From an uncultured Dorea sp. (GTDB lineage Bacteria > Bacillota > Clostridia > Lachnospirales > Lachnospiraceae): a DNA stretch of 64,000 nt. The position numbers and the translations under genes were made by a program. Numbering within the stretch: position 1 is the first letter of the stretch; each line of letters begins with the position of its first letter. The stretch covers positions 1-64,000 of the forward strand of contig CAJTVU010000003.1 of the NCBI GenBank assembly GCA_910580235.1. Reading direction: 5' to 3'. Positions 53,506-62,099 of this stretch are shown piece after piece. A model generated the notes under the pieces. The model was not told the DNA's origin, did no database searches, and saw nothing but the letters and a program-made list of their open reading frames with translations.

Positions 53506-54074
53506 AAAAACATTGGTACGATTATCTTTGGATCGTGTCTCTTACTTACCTTATCCTTGGGTTTTTCAACATACTATTCGCATGGCTGGGGCTTCTCTGT
53601 TTTTTCATCCCTTTGATCATCTCCATCGCAAAAGGGACGAAAGGCTACTGCAATCGTTATTGTGGAAGAGGGCAGCTGTTTGGGCTGATAGGAGGACGAT
53701 TCGGCCTGTCCCGCAAGAAGGATGTACCGAAATGGATGAAGAGCAAATGGTTCCGCTACGGTTTCCTCATCTTCTTTTTTATCATGTTCTTCCAGATGCT
53801 TTGGAATACTTATCTCGTCTTTGCGGGCACACAGGATCTGCGGCAGGCCGTAACGCTTCTCTGGACATTTAAGCTGCCGTGGCGCTGGGCTTATCACGGC
53901 TCCCTCGTCTCGCCCTGGACAGCGCAGTTCGCGTTTGGATTCTACAGCGTCATGCTGACCTCAACAGTGCTCGGATTTGTCACAATGATACTTTTTAAGC
54001 CCCGTTCGTGGTGCGTCTATTGCCCAATGGGGACGATGACACAGCTAATCTGCAAAGCAAAAAATAAAAATTGA
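53502..54074 (+). CDS. Membrane 4Fe-4S binding protein (NapH-related)
   Basis: A 190-residue membrane protein with four helices. Cys motifs are GYCNRYCGRGQL after the second helix and WCVYCPMGTMTQ near the end, as in NapH/RdxA-type membrane parts but without a soluble ferredoxin domain, which the separate upstream gene supplies. The ATG at 53502 lies in an ATGA overlap. It is divergent from guaA. Likely a quinone- or thiol-linked electron carrier; partner unknown. Confidence 0.85.
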   Translation: MKKHWYDYLWIVSLTYLILGFFNILFAWLGLLCFFIPLIISIAKGTKGYCNRYCGRGQLFGLIGGRFGLSRKKDVPKWMKSKWFRYGFLIFFFIMFFQMLWNTYLVFAGTQDLRQAVTLLWTFKLPWRWAYHGSLVSPWTAQFAFGFYSVMLTSTVLGFVTMILFKPRSWCVYCPMGTMTQLICKAKNKN

Positions 54075-54100
54075 TATACAGAATCGTTTCATGGTACAAT
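54071..54100 (+). promoter_or_regulatory. Promoter of the AGCS symporter gene
   Basis: TTGATA (54071-54076), an 18-bp spacer and TACAAT (54095-54100), beginning at the stop codon of the preceding gene. Confidence 0.65.
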
Positions 54101-54142
54101 AGATTAAATACACACCAAAATAATCTATAGGAGAGAGAACAA

Positions 54143-55543
54143 ATGAATGACATTCTGACCATGATTAACGATGCAATGTACACTTACATCCTGCTGATCC
54201 TTCTGGTGGGAGTAGGCGTCTATTTCACCGTCCGCACAAGAGGCGTCCAGATACGCCTTCTGAAAGACGGTCTGAAATCCATGCTGGAGAAAGCGCCGGA
54301 AGGAGCCGACGGAAAGAAGAAGGTATCTTCTTTCCAGGCGCTGATGATCTCCACCGCCTCCCGGGTAGGCACGGGCAATATCGCCGGCATCGCTACCGCC
54401 ATCGCATCCGGAGGCCCCGGCGCCGTATTCTGGATGTGGCTTATGGCTGTTATCGGAGGAGCTTCTGCATTTGTAGAAAGCACGCTGGCCCAAGTCTACA
54501 AGATAAAAGATGGGGATAACTTCAGAGGAGGCCCTTCCTACTACATGCAAAAGGCTCTCGGAAAGAGATGGCTTGGAGTCTTATTCTCTGTCGCCCTCAT
54601 CGTCTGCTTTGCGTATGGGTTTAATGGCCTGCAGTCTTTTAATATGTCTTCCTCGCTGGAGTACTATATCCCGAATTACGCTTCCACCCAGTTCCCCATG
54701 ATCCTGGGGATCATCCTGGCTGTCGCCACTGCGGCGGTCATATGGGGCGGCGTACATAGGATAGGCTTCATTACCTCTGTGATCGTCCCGGTTATGGCTA
54801 CAGTCTATATCCTGATCGGCCTTGTGACTATGATCCTTCATATTGGAGAGCTTCCGGGAGTCTTCGCAATGATCTTCGAAAGCGCCTTTGATTTCCGGGC
54901 GATGGCAGGAGGTATGGCAGGAAGCGCAGTCGTCATCGGTATCAAGAGAGGCCTCTTCTCCAACGAAGCTGGTATGGGAAGCGCTCCCAATGCATCCGCT
55001 TCTGCCGATGTAGACCACCCGGTGAAGCAGGGGCTCGTGCAGACGATCTCTGTTTTCATAGACACGCTTCTAATCTGCTCCAGTACGGCCATGATGCTTC
55101 TCGTATCAGGTATTGAGGGCAAGAGCGGAGTCCTGGACGGGATCCCGTATGTACAGGCGGCTATCAGCGCCAATATCGGTGAATGGGCCATTCATTTTAT
55201 CACCTTCTCCATCTTTGCCTTTGCTTTCAGCAGTTTGATCGGGAATTACTACTACGCGGAATCTAACATCCTGTTTATTAAAGATAACAAGACCCTTTTA
55301 AATATTTTCCGCGTGACTTGCGTGATCGCGATCTTCCTCGGCGCGCAGGCAGACTTCTCCTTAATGTGGAATATTGCCGATATCACAATGGGATTCATGG
55401 CGATCATCAATATCATCTCCTTGTTCCTGCTGGGCGGTATTGCTATAAAAGTACTCCGTCACTATGAAGATAAGAAGAAAAGCGGCGGCGAGATGTCTTT
55501 CCGAGGCTCGGACATCGGTCTGGAAGATACAGTCTGGAAATAA
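54143..55543 (+). CDS. AGCS-family Na+/alanine (or glycine) symporter
   Basis: A 466-residue transporter with about eleven helices. Family hallmarks are VGVGVYFTVRTRGVQIR, SSFQALMISTASRVGTGNIA, GGPGAVFWMWLMAVIGGASA and FSNEAGMGSAPNASA. It imports alanine or glycine with sodium. AGGAG precedes the start, it has its own promoter and a strong terminator, and so is a single-gene unit. Confidence 0.95.
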   Translation: MNDILTMINDAMYTYILLILLVGVGVYFTVRTRGVQIRLLKDGLKSMLEKAPEGADGKKKVSSFQALMISTASRVGTGNIAGIATAIASGGPGAVFWMWLMAVIGGASAFVESTLAQVYKIKDGDNFRGGPSYYMQKALGKRWLGVLFSVALIVCFAYGFNGLQSFNMSSSLEYYIPNYASTQFPMILGIILAVATAAVIWGGVHRIGFITSVIVPVMATVYILIGLVTMILHIGELPGVFAMIFESAFDFRAMAGGMAGSAVVIGIKRGLFSNEAGMGSAPNASASADVDHPVKQGLVQTISVFIDTLLICSSTAMMLLVSGIEGKSGVLDGIPYVQAAISANIGEWAIHFITFSIFAFAFSSLIGNYYYAESNILFIKDNKTLLNIFRVTCVIAIFLGAQADFSLMWNIADITMGFMAIINIISLFLLGGIAIKVLRHYEDKKKSGGEMSFRGSDIGLEDTVWK

Positions 55544-55556
55544 GATAGAGGAAATT

Positions 55557-55589
55557 AAAAAGGCAGGGGCAAAAATCCCCTGCCTTTTT
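55557..55589. terminator. Bidirectional terminator between AGCS and Crp/Fnr genes
   Basis: Arms AAAAAGGCAGGGG (55557-55569) and CCCCTGCCTTTTT (55577-55589), perfect 13-bp stem with A and T flanks for both directions. Confidence 0.9.
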
Positions 55590-56244
55590 ACATACACAGC
55601 TTCTCAAGCCCTTCTTCATCCGTTACTTCTATCGCTCCTCTGGACAGCTTCACTAATCCTTCATTCTGAAAATAACGCAGCATCCTTGTGACCACCTCCC
55701 TGGCAGTCCCCATATGATTCGCGATCTTCTCGTGCGTAATCCTAATACATGGCTCCCCTTCCAGAGACGTCTCTTCCAACAGGAATCCTGCAAGCCTCTT
55801 ATCAAAGCTTTTCCACATAATCTGTTCCATCAGCCACATAACTTCCGAGAAGCGGCTCGCCATAATCTGATTCGTATAATTGGCGACCACGGCAGACTCT
55901 TCCATCAGATCTTTATAAATTCCTGATGGTATGACCCAGATCTTTGCATCCTTCTCAGCCTCTACCGTCACTTCAAATTGAAGGCTCTGTATCATGCAGG
56001 GCGCGGACAAAAGACATATATCCATCTCGAACAGACGGTAGATCGTGACCTCCCGCCCTTCATCCGAGAGGATGAACGCCCGAAGCTGCCCGGACTCTAC
56101 TAAAATAAGTCCGGTGCAATCCTCGCCTCTTCCATGAAGCACTGTTCCTTTTTTTACATTTCTTGCAAACGCGGCTCCCGAGATCTCCTCTTGTTTTTCT
56201 CGCGTTAATTTATCCCATACTTGGAAATAACGTTCAAATTCCAT
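55588..56244 (-). CDS. Crp/Fnr-family transcriptional regulator
   Basis: A 218-residue regulator: a cyclic-nucleotide-binding-like beta barrel (about 20-115), a dimer helix and a C-terminal helix-turn-helix (ITHEKIANHMGTAREVVTRM). It lacks the four-Cys Fnr cluster pattern at the N terminus. GGGAGG precedes the ATG at 56244. It has no target beside it; the divergent PepSY/two-component set is a candidate by position only. Confidence 0.88.
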   Translation of the reverse strand: MEFERYFQVWDKLTREKQEEISGAAFARNVKKGTVLHGRGEDCTGLILVESGQLRAFILSDEGREVTIYRLFEMDICLLSAPCMIQSLQFEVTVEAEKDAKIWVIPSGIYKDLMEESAVVANYTNQIMASRFSEVMWLMEQIMWKSFDKRLAGFLLEETSLEGEPCIRITHEKIANHMGTAREVVTRMLRYFQNEGLVKLSRGAIEVTDEEGLEKLCM

Positions 56245-56407
56245 TTTCAAGCCTCCCTCTATATTCATATTGAATTGGCCTACTCGTATTATATCTTAAT
56301 TTCCCTCTGCAATAAACCTAATTTTATTTTTTTATTCTTTTAATGTTTCTTTAATCTTTTGCTCCTATAATGCAAATCATACTAATAAGGGCATGCACTA
56401 CAAGATA

Positions 56408-56433
56408 CCCGCCCTCAGCTTACGAAGGGCGGG
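56408..56433 (+). promoter_or_regulatory. Leader hairpin, strong copy of the recurrent motif
   Basis: CCCGCCCT and AGGGCGGG form a perfect 8-bp stem around the loop CAGCTTACGA, 50 bases before the PepSY lipoprotein start. No T tract follows, so it is not a terminator. Confidence 0.55.
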
Positions 56434-56482
56434 CGAGCGCAAAATACAAGCCTTGCAAAACAAGACGAAGGGAGATATTATT

Positions 56483-57190
56483 ATGAAGAGAAAAACACTT
56501 ATCCTCGCAACACTTGCTATTTTTACATTTACACTGGCCGGCTGCCAGCAGGCGCCGGAGACGCCAGACGCTACAGTCCAGGCGCAGCAGGACAATATCG
56601 GGAATGGAGGCCAGAACCAGATGCAGGCGACCGCTCCTTCCGGAAATCAGATCGCCGGCACACAGAATACTGATACTCAGAACACTGGCACGCAGAGCTC
56701 CAACACGCAGAACACAGCCATTGAAGGAGAGATCTCTGAGAGCAGGGCAAAAGAGATCGCCCTTGCAGATGCGGGCATAACAGAGGCAGATGTTCTGGCC
56801 ATTCTTGCAAAAAGGGATTTTGATGATGGGCGTATCGTATATGACGTAGACTTCTATTCTCAGAATCAAGAGTTCGATTATGAGATCGATGCCGTTACAG
56901 GCGCGATCATAAGCCGGGACTTCGAGATCGAGGACGATTTCCTGTATCAGTCACAGATTACCGGAAACGGGGCGGCGGCAGGCACGATCAGCATGGAGCA
57001 GGCCACAGCAATCGTCCTGAACCGTGTCAGCGGAGCTACCGCTCAGAATGTCTTCATGAAGCTTGACCATGACGACGGGTATTTAAAATACGAAGGCGAA
57101 GTCTACTATAATGGCGTAGAGTATGAGTTTGAATTAAATGCTCAGACTGGCGATGTCCTTGAATGGAGCGAGGAGCGAAAGGGTTATTAG
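56483..57190 (+). CDS. Lipoprotein with two PepSY domains
   Basis: A 235-residue exported lipoprotein: signal peptide with LAGC (Cys 19), a Gln/Asn/Thr-rich linker with repeats of TQNTxTQ type, then two PepSY domains (ESRAKEIALADAGI...ITGAI-type pattern and MEQATAIVLNRVSGA...NAQTGDVLEW). PepSY proteins often inhibit proteases or act in signalling. It is 3 bp before the response-regulator gene, so it is probably part of the sensing system. Confidence 0.9.
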   Translation: MKRKTLILATLAIFTFTLAGCQQAPETPDATVQAQQDNIGNGGQNQMQATAPSGNQIAGTQNTDTQNTGTQSSNTQNTAIEGEISESRAKEIALADAGITEADVLAILAKRDFDDGRIVYDVDFYSQNQEFDYEIDAVTGAIISRDFEIEDDFLYQSQITGNGAAAGTISMEQATAIVLNRVSGATAQNVFMKLDHDDGYLKYEGEVYYNGVEYEFELNAQTGDVLEWSEERKGY

Positions 57191-57193
57191 ATT

Positions 57194-57883
57194 ATGAGGA
57201 TACTGGTCGCAGAAGACGAAAAAGACATGAACCGCCTTATATCCAAGAGGCTGCAGCAGGAAGGCTACAGCGTGGACTCCTGCTACGATGGGAAAGAAGT
57301 GTTCGACTATCTGGAGTGCGCGGAATATGACGCTGTCATCTTAGACATTATGATGCCCAAGATGGACGGAATACAAGTATTAGAAAAATTAAGGAGCCAG
57401 GGGGATCAGATCCCGGTCCTCCTGCTCACCGCCAGAGACAGCGTGGAAGATCGGGTAACGGGGCTGGATGCCGGGGCTGACGATTATCTTGTGAAGCCCT
57501 TTGCTTTCGATGAGCTTCTTGCCCGCATCCGTGTCATGCTCCGCAAGCCCGCTGTCATTAAGACTACTGTATACACTGTCGGGGATTTGGAAGTACATAC
57601 AGATACACGGCGGGTCCTTCGCTCTGGCCGGGAGATCGCTCTGTCTGGCAAAGAATACACGCTTCTGCGCTACATGGTACAGAATGCCGGGATCGTCCTG
57701 TCCCGCGATAAGCTGGAACAGCATATTTGGAATTATGATTTTACCGGAGGATCCAATGTCATTGACGTCTATATCCGTTATCTCAGGAAAAAGATAGACG
57801 ACGGATTCGAATCCAAGCTGATCCACACCGTGCGCGGCGCAGGCTATGTGCTTCAGGCGCATAGCGACAGGGGGAGCCTATGA
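57194..57883 (+). CDS. OmpR-family response regulator
   Basis: A 229-residue regulator. The receiver domain has the Asp pair near residue 8 (VAEDEKD), phospho-acceptor Asp51 in VILDIMMPKMDG, and the Lys in YLVKPFAF; the C-terminal winged helix starts about residue 125 and ends LIHTVRGAGYVL. It overlaps the kinase gene by 4 bp (ATGA). Confidence 0.95.
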   Translation: MRILVAEDEKDMNRLISKRLQQEGYSVDSCYDGKEVFDYLECAEYDAVILDIMMPKMDGIQVLEKLRSQGDQIPVLLLTARDSVEDRVTGLDAGADDYLVKPFAFDELLARIRVMLRKPAVIKTTVYTVGDLEVHTDTRRVLRSGREIALSGKEYTLLRYMVQNAGIVLSRDKLEQHIWNYDFTGGSNVIDVYIRYLRKKIDDGFESKLIHTVRGAGYVLQAHSDRGSL

Positions 57884-59256
57884 GACGCCTGTCATTAAAA
57901 ACAAAAATCACAATGCTCTATACCACGATTATGACTCTCGTCGTGCTCAGCGTACTGATCCTCCTGTTCTCATTCAGTAATCAGGAGATACTGACCGGAG
58001 TCCAGAACCAGTTGGAAGAAACAGTCGCCGGAGCGATAGGAGACATTGAGTACCAGGATGGTATGCTAAAAATTGACTCGGATTTCCTGGAGCTGGAGAA
58101 CGGGATCTACTTGTCCCTCTACAGTTCGGACGGAACCCTCCTATATGGAAAGATCCCCTATGGCTTCGATAATTCTGCTCCTTTTCAAGATGGCAGCATA
58201 CGGCGTATGCAAGGGGCCGGCTCCTCCTACTACCTTATGGATATGGTGTATACGATCCCCGGTTACGGCGTTGTGGACATTCGGGGAGTGGCCTCGGTTA
58301 CTGCCGCTGAGAGGAGCTTCTACACAACGATCCGTCTGGCCGCCATCCTCCTCCCCCTCATTGTGCTCGTGACAGCAGTAATGGGATATTTCATGACAAA
58401 ACGGACCCTGCGGCCCGTCAGCAAAATTACTGATACCGTACAATCCATACGGAAAGATAAGGACCTCTCCAGACGGATCCATCTGGGCGAAGGCAATGAT
58501 GAGATATACCGGATGGCCGCCACTTTCGATCAGCTGTTGGAACAGATAGAGGATAGCCGCCTAAGAGAGCAGCAGTTTACATCAGATGTCGCCCATGAGC
58601 TTCGCACCCCCCTTTCTACTATGATGCTGATGTGCGAGGATATGATGACAGACGACGCTTTAGATGACAGCGCAAAGGAAAACGTATCTCTGCTGCACCA
58701 GAAGGTAATTATCCTGTCACGGATGGTATCTCAGCTCCTCACTTTATCACGGGCTGACCAGGGCCGGGCAAAAATAGAAAAGGAACATATCAATATAAGC
58801 GAGCTTGCCTTATCTGCCCTGGAAGAAGCCAGGGAACTCGCTCTTCCTAAAAATATCGCTATAGAGTCCGATATTGCCCCCGGCATTACTATGATCGGTG
58901 ACGAGACCTTACTGATCCGCTTCTTTTTGAATCTTCTCACAAATGCCGTTTCCTACGGGAAGACAAACGGGCATATCCGGGTCGGCCTCCAAAGCTGCGG
59001 CGATCTCATCAGGGGAGAGGTGCAAGACGACGGCATCGGCATCGGCGATAAGGATCTTCCCCATATCTGGGAACGATTTTACCAGGCAGATGCTTCCCGC
59101 ACAGAGAAAGAAAGCTCCGGCCTTGGGCTGTCTATGGTCAGATGGATCGTAGACGTACATGGTGGAACTATTGATGTGGACAGCAAGATTGGAGAAGGAA
59201 GCTGCTTTTACTTCTCTTTTCCTGTGAATCCGAAAACAGAAGCTCCCCACCCTTAA
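57880..59256 (+). CDS. Sensor histidine kinase
   Basis: A 458-residue membrane kinase. Two transmembrane helices (about 12-32 and 150-172) bracket an outside domain of some 115 residues; a HAMP-like segment (TLRPVSKITDTVQ) precedes the H box DVAHELRTPLSTMM; then come the N box (FLNLLTNAVSYGK), G1 DDGIGIGDKDL and G2 SSGLGLSMVRWIV. With the response regulator and PepSY lipoprotein it forms a cell-envelope signalling unit; the signal is unknown. Confidence 0.95.
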   Translation: MRRLSLKTKITMLYTTIMTLVVLSVLILLFSFSNQEILTGVQNQLEETVAGAIGDIEYQDGMLKIDSDFLELENGIYLSLYSSDGTLLYGKIPYGFDNSAPFQDGSIRRMQGAGSSYYLMDMVYTIPGYGVVDIRGVASVTAAERSFYTTIRLAAILLPLIVLVTAVMGYFMTKRTLRPVSKITDTVQSIRKDKDLSRRIHLGEGNDEIYRMAATFDQLLEQIEDSRLREQQFTSDVAHELRTPLSTMMLMCEDMMTDDALDDSAKENVSLLHQKVIILSRMVSQLLTLSRADQGRAKIEKEHINISELALSALEEARELALPKNIAIESDIAPGITMIGDETLLIRFFLNLLTNAVSYGKTNGHIRVGLQSCGDLIRGEVQDDGIGIGDKDLPHIWERFYQADASRTEKESSGLGLSMVRWIVDVHGGTIDVDSKIGEGSCFYFSFPVNPKTEAPHP

Positions 59257-59304
59257 TCTTTCTTTTATGCTCCTCGCGCATATGACGGTTATTGTTAAAA
59301 TATC

Positions 59305-59332
59305 TTGAAATCTTCTAAAAAAAGGATATAAT
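59305..59332 (+). promoter_or_regulatory. Promoter of the 59401 gene
   Basis: TTGAAA (59305-59310), a 16-bp spacer and TATAAT (59327-59332), giving a leader of about 62 bases. Confidence 0.65.
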
Positions 59333-59356
59333 AACAATGTAATCTTATTGTTTACT

Positions 59357-59377
59357 TACCCTCAGCGCACGAAGAGG
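59357..59377 (+). promoter_or_regulatory. Leader copy of the recurrent motif
   Basis: TACCCTCAGCGCACGAAGAG then G, in the short leader 24 bases before the start codon. It is followed by AGCATAGCAGAAAGGAG, nearly the same as before the ECF gene (GCATAGCAGAAAGGGG). Confidence 0.45.
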
Positions 59378-59400
59378 AGCATAGCAGAAAGGAGATCTAC

Positions 59401-59634
59401 ATGAAATTAACCAACATCAACAACATTGACAAATTTTTTGAGGTTATTAATTCTTGTAAGGGCAAAGTGGAGCTGGTATCGGAGGAGGGCGATCGCCTGA
59501 ATCTGAAATCTAAGCTGTCCCAGTATGTCTCTTTAGCCAAGATTTTTTCCAATGGCGATATACCTTTACTGGAAATTGTCGCGTACGAACCTGAAGATAT
59601 TGAGAAATTACTTCAATTTATGATGCATGGATAA
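59401..59634 (+). CDS. Small conserved protein of unknown function
   Basis: A 77-residue acidic protein, MKLTNINNIDKFFEVINSCK to LLQFMMHG, with no Cys motif or membrane helix. Similar Lachnospiraceae proteins exist and are sometimes mislabelled polyA polymerase; no nucleotidyltransferase motif is seen. It has its own promoter, leader motif, GGAG and terminator, so it is expressed as a single small gene. Confidence 0.75.
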   Translation: MKLTNINNIDKFFEVINSCKGKVELVSEEGDRLNLKSKLSQYVSLAKIFSNGDIPLLEIVAYEPEDIEKLLQFMMHG

Positions 59635-59642
59635 TAAAAATG

Positions 59643-59680
59643 GAGACAGATAGCGTTCTATCTGTCTCTTGTCTGTTTTT
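59643..59680 (+). terminator. Terminator of the 59401 gene
   Basis: An 11-bp stem (59643-59653 and 59658-59668) with loop CGTT, followed by TTGTCTGTTTTT. It may also serve the convergent dehydrogenase gene in part. Confidence 0.8.
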
Positions 59681-59703
59681 ATCCATCTTTGCCGGCCTTA
59701 TTT

Positions 59704-60723
59704 TTATAGCCTGACTATCTCCCCGGTCTCCAATGCTTTCTGTGCCGCCGCGCTGACTACCGTCGCCGCGGTCCCGTCATGCACGTCTATATCGGGCTTC
59801 CTGCCCTCCTGCACGCACTTTATGAACTCCTTCATCTCCTCCGCATATGCGACTGCGAACCTCTCCGGGAAAGAGCCTACGCACTCTTTCACAGCCCCTG
59901 TATGGTTATAGATCATGGCAAGATTCTTCTCCGGTACCGGGCTGATACGTATGCTTCCCTCTGTCCCGATAATCTCCGTCTCTATATGATATCCGTGACA
60001 GCTGATTCGTCCTACATGGAACTGGCCGATGCCGCCGCCACGGAACGTGAACGTCGCACAGGCCGTCTCCATATCTCCCTGCTTCGCAAATTCTGGATAT
60101 TTCACCACGCTCCCTACTGCATAAATAGAAGCTACCTCGTCTTCCAAAAACCATCTCATAAGATCAATGTCATGGCTCCCCATATCAAGCATAATCCCTC
60201 CGCTATTGGGGATGAACCCGCTGGAGAGAAGCTGTTCTGCCGCCGCGTCCGGGTCGATCCCTGTAGCCTTCACGAGATATGGCTTCCCAATAGCTCCCTC
60301 CTTAATCTTCTTCTTCGCATATGCATAGGAAGGGTCATAGCGGCGCATGAATCCGAGCATAAAGATACATTCCGGATGCTTCGCCACTTCCTCCTCAATC
60401 GCAATGCATTCTTCCTCTGAGACGGCAAGCGGCTTTTCACAGAAAATATGCTTGCCTGCTTTTAACGCTGCTTTTATCTGCTCTGCATGGAACGCTGACG
60501 GTGAGACGATCGCAACTGCATCTATCTCAGGATTGCAGCACATCTGCCCGAAATCATCGTATGTGTTGGCGACCCCCAGCTCCTTTTTGGCATATTCCAA
60601 TTCCTCTGCGACTACAGAGCAGGCGGCCACAAGCTCCGCCCCCGGAATTGAAAATGCAAGATTCTGCGCGTGTGTGCGCCCAAGCCTCCCAAGGCCCGCT
60701 ATCCCGACTTTTATTTTCTTCAT
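59704..60723 (-). CDS. Gfo/Idh/MocA dehydrogenase, inositol 2-dehydrogenase-like
   Basis: A 339-residue NAD-dependent sugar-alcohol dehydrogenase. The Rossmann start KVGIAGLGRLGRTHAQNLAF, the catalytic Lys in FCEKPLAVS, MLGFMRRYDPSYAYAKKKI and GGIMLDMGSHDIDLMRW fit IolG-type enzymes. It is downstream of a sugar-binding protein and ABC genes in the same direction, which supports inositol or a related polyol as the substrate, but other sugars are possible. A stem-loop separates it from the binding-protein gene. Confidence 0.85.
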   Translation of the reverse strand: MKKIKVGIAGLGRLGRTHAQNLAFSIPGAELVAACSVVAEELEYAKKELGVANTYDDFGQMCCNPEIDAVAIVSPSAFHAEQIKAALKAGKHIFCEKPLAVSEEECIAIEEEVAKHPECIFMLGFMRRYDPSYAYAKKKIKEGAIGKPYLVKATGIDPDAAAEQLLSSGFIPNSGGIMLDMGSHDIDLMRWFLEDEVASIYAVGSVVKYPEFAKQGDMETACATFTFRGGGIGQFHVGRISCHGYHIETEIIGTEGSIRISPVPEKNLAMIYNHTGAVKECVGSFPERFAVAYAEEMKEFIKCVQEGRKPDIDVHDGTAATVVSAAAQKALETGEIVRL

Positions 60724-60749
60724 ATCCTCTTCTCCTTCTCCGACAGAAG

Positions 60750-60782
60750 ACGGGCAGGAAATCCTACCGACTTTCTGCCCGT
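60750..60782 (-). promoter_or_regulatory. Intercistronic stem-loop
   Basis: Arms ACGGGCAG (60750-60757) and CTGCCCGT (60775-60782) with an imperfect extension. Without a T tract it may lower reading into the dehydrogenase gene or protect the binding-protein mRNA. Confidence 0.45.
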
Positions 60783-60834
60783 TCTGCTTTCAAAAATCAC
60801 ATTTTACTATGTAGCTTACACTTGTGCAGCCTTA

Positions 60835-61866
60835 CTACCCAAGATAGGACTTCAGCGTATCCATACGATCCTGTGCGTTTGTCTCATCAACTACGCTACA
60901 TCCAGAGTCAATGAACTCATCCAGCTTCTCTCCCTGAGTAGCTTTCACTGCAGCCTCAACAGCCTTGTATCCCATGTCGTACGCTTCCTGTGCAACGGAC
61001 ATAGTCTCCTCGCCCTTGATGATCGCTTCACATGCAGACTGGATCCCGTCAAATCCGACGAAGATCGTATCTTTGTATGCCTCGTTATCTTTTGCGGCAC
61101 GAGCTGCTCCCATGGCAATATCATCATTATTGCAAGCAATGATCGCGATTCCTTCCGGATGGTTCTGCATAATAGCTTCCATACATGTAACTGCCTTATC
61201 TGCGACCGCGTCTGCATACTGTGTCTCATCAGCAAGGAATTCTCCTCCCGCCGCTTCAACGCCTTTCTGGTAGCCTGCCAGACGGGCGTTTACAGTACCG
61301 TCGCCCTGTACGCCGGAGATAGCGATAGCTTTAATCTCTTTCCAGCCTCTTTCCTTAGCTACTTCTACAGCCTTCTCGCCGCCCATAGCCGCTGCGTCTT
61401 CATTTCCAGTTCCTACAAAGCTAAGTACTTCTGGAGCCTCGATCTTCGTATCAACTGCAATGATAGGAGCAGTCTGTCCAGAAATCAGAGTCGTCACAGT
61501 ATCTGCCTGGAGCGGTGCGATAACATATGCATCGTATGCGCCTGAGTTCAGATCAGATTCGATCATGTTCGCCTGCTCATCATAAGCAGTCTCAGATGTA
61601 GCGCCCTTTACTTCAACTTTAACTCCTTCATTCTCTTCGCCATAAGCCTCGGCTCCTGCCTTTACATAGCCCCAGTACTCAGATGCTGTTGTCTTAAGGA
61701 TAACGTCAACGCTGATCTCTCCTCCGCTCTCATTCGTGGAGCCTTCTTCTGTAGAAGCGTCGTCGCCGCCTGCGCTCTCTTCCTTCTGTCCACATGCCGC
61801 CATAGATAATACCATAGCCGCTGTAACTGCTGCAACAAGAATCCTTTTTACTAAACTGTTTTTCAT
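60835..61866 (-). CDS. Sugar ABC transporter substrate-binding lipoprotein
   Basis: A 343-residue type I periplasmic-binding-fold lipoprotein: signal peptide with lipobox MAAC, a Glu/Gly-rich linker, then ISVDVILKTTASEYWGYVKA, APLQADTVTTLI, and IACNNDDIAMGAARAAK. It resembles ribose/inositol-type receptors. AAGGAGG precedes the start. It has its own promoter and follows the permease gene after a 230-bp gap. Confidence 0.92.
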   Translation of the reverse strand: MKNSLVKRILVAAVTAAMVLSMAACGQKEESAGGDDASTEEGSTNESGGEISVDVILKTTASEYWGYVKAGAEAYGEENEGVKVEVKGATSETAYDEQANMIESDLNSGAYDAYVIAPLQADTVTTLISGQTAPIIAVDTKIEAPEVLSFVGTGNEDAAAMGGEKAVEVAKERGWKEIKAIAISGVQGDGTVNARLAGYQKGVEAAGGEFLADETQYADAVADKAVTCMEAIMQNHPEGIAIIACNNDDIAMGAARAAKDNEAYKDTIFVGFDGIQSACEAIIKGEETMSVAQEAYDMGYKAVEAAVKATQGEKLDEFIDSGCSVVDETNAQDRMDTLKSYLG

Positions 61867-61994
61867 AATTTCCTCCTTTTACTTTTTACATTTCTTTTTA
61901 TTATTTATTTGCCTGCCGGCAATTGCAGGACTCTGAATGATACGAAGAGATGGGGTAGACTATATATCTTTCAAATCCTGCAAATAGCAACATA

Positions 61995-62023
61995 ATTGTA
62001 CTACAACTTATAGATTCAGTCAA
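61995..62023 (-). promoter_or_regulatory. Promoter of the binding-protein gene
   Basis: On the minus strand, -35 TTGACT (62018-62023), a 17-bp spacer and -10 TACAAT (61995-62000). The leader is about 125 bases and has a short hairpin around TTGCCGGCAGGCAA. It lets the receptor be made in excess of the permease. Confidence 0.7.
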
Positions 62024-62099
62024 TATCGTTTAATTTTTCACATTCTTTTATCTTATTTTCCGATATCTATATATTTTTGAAATATTTTTCTGAATCTTC

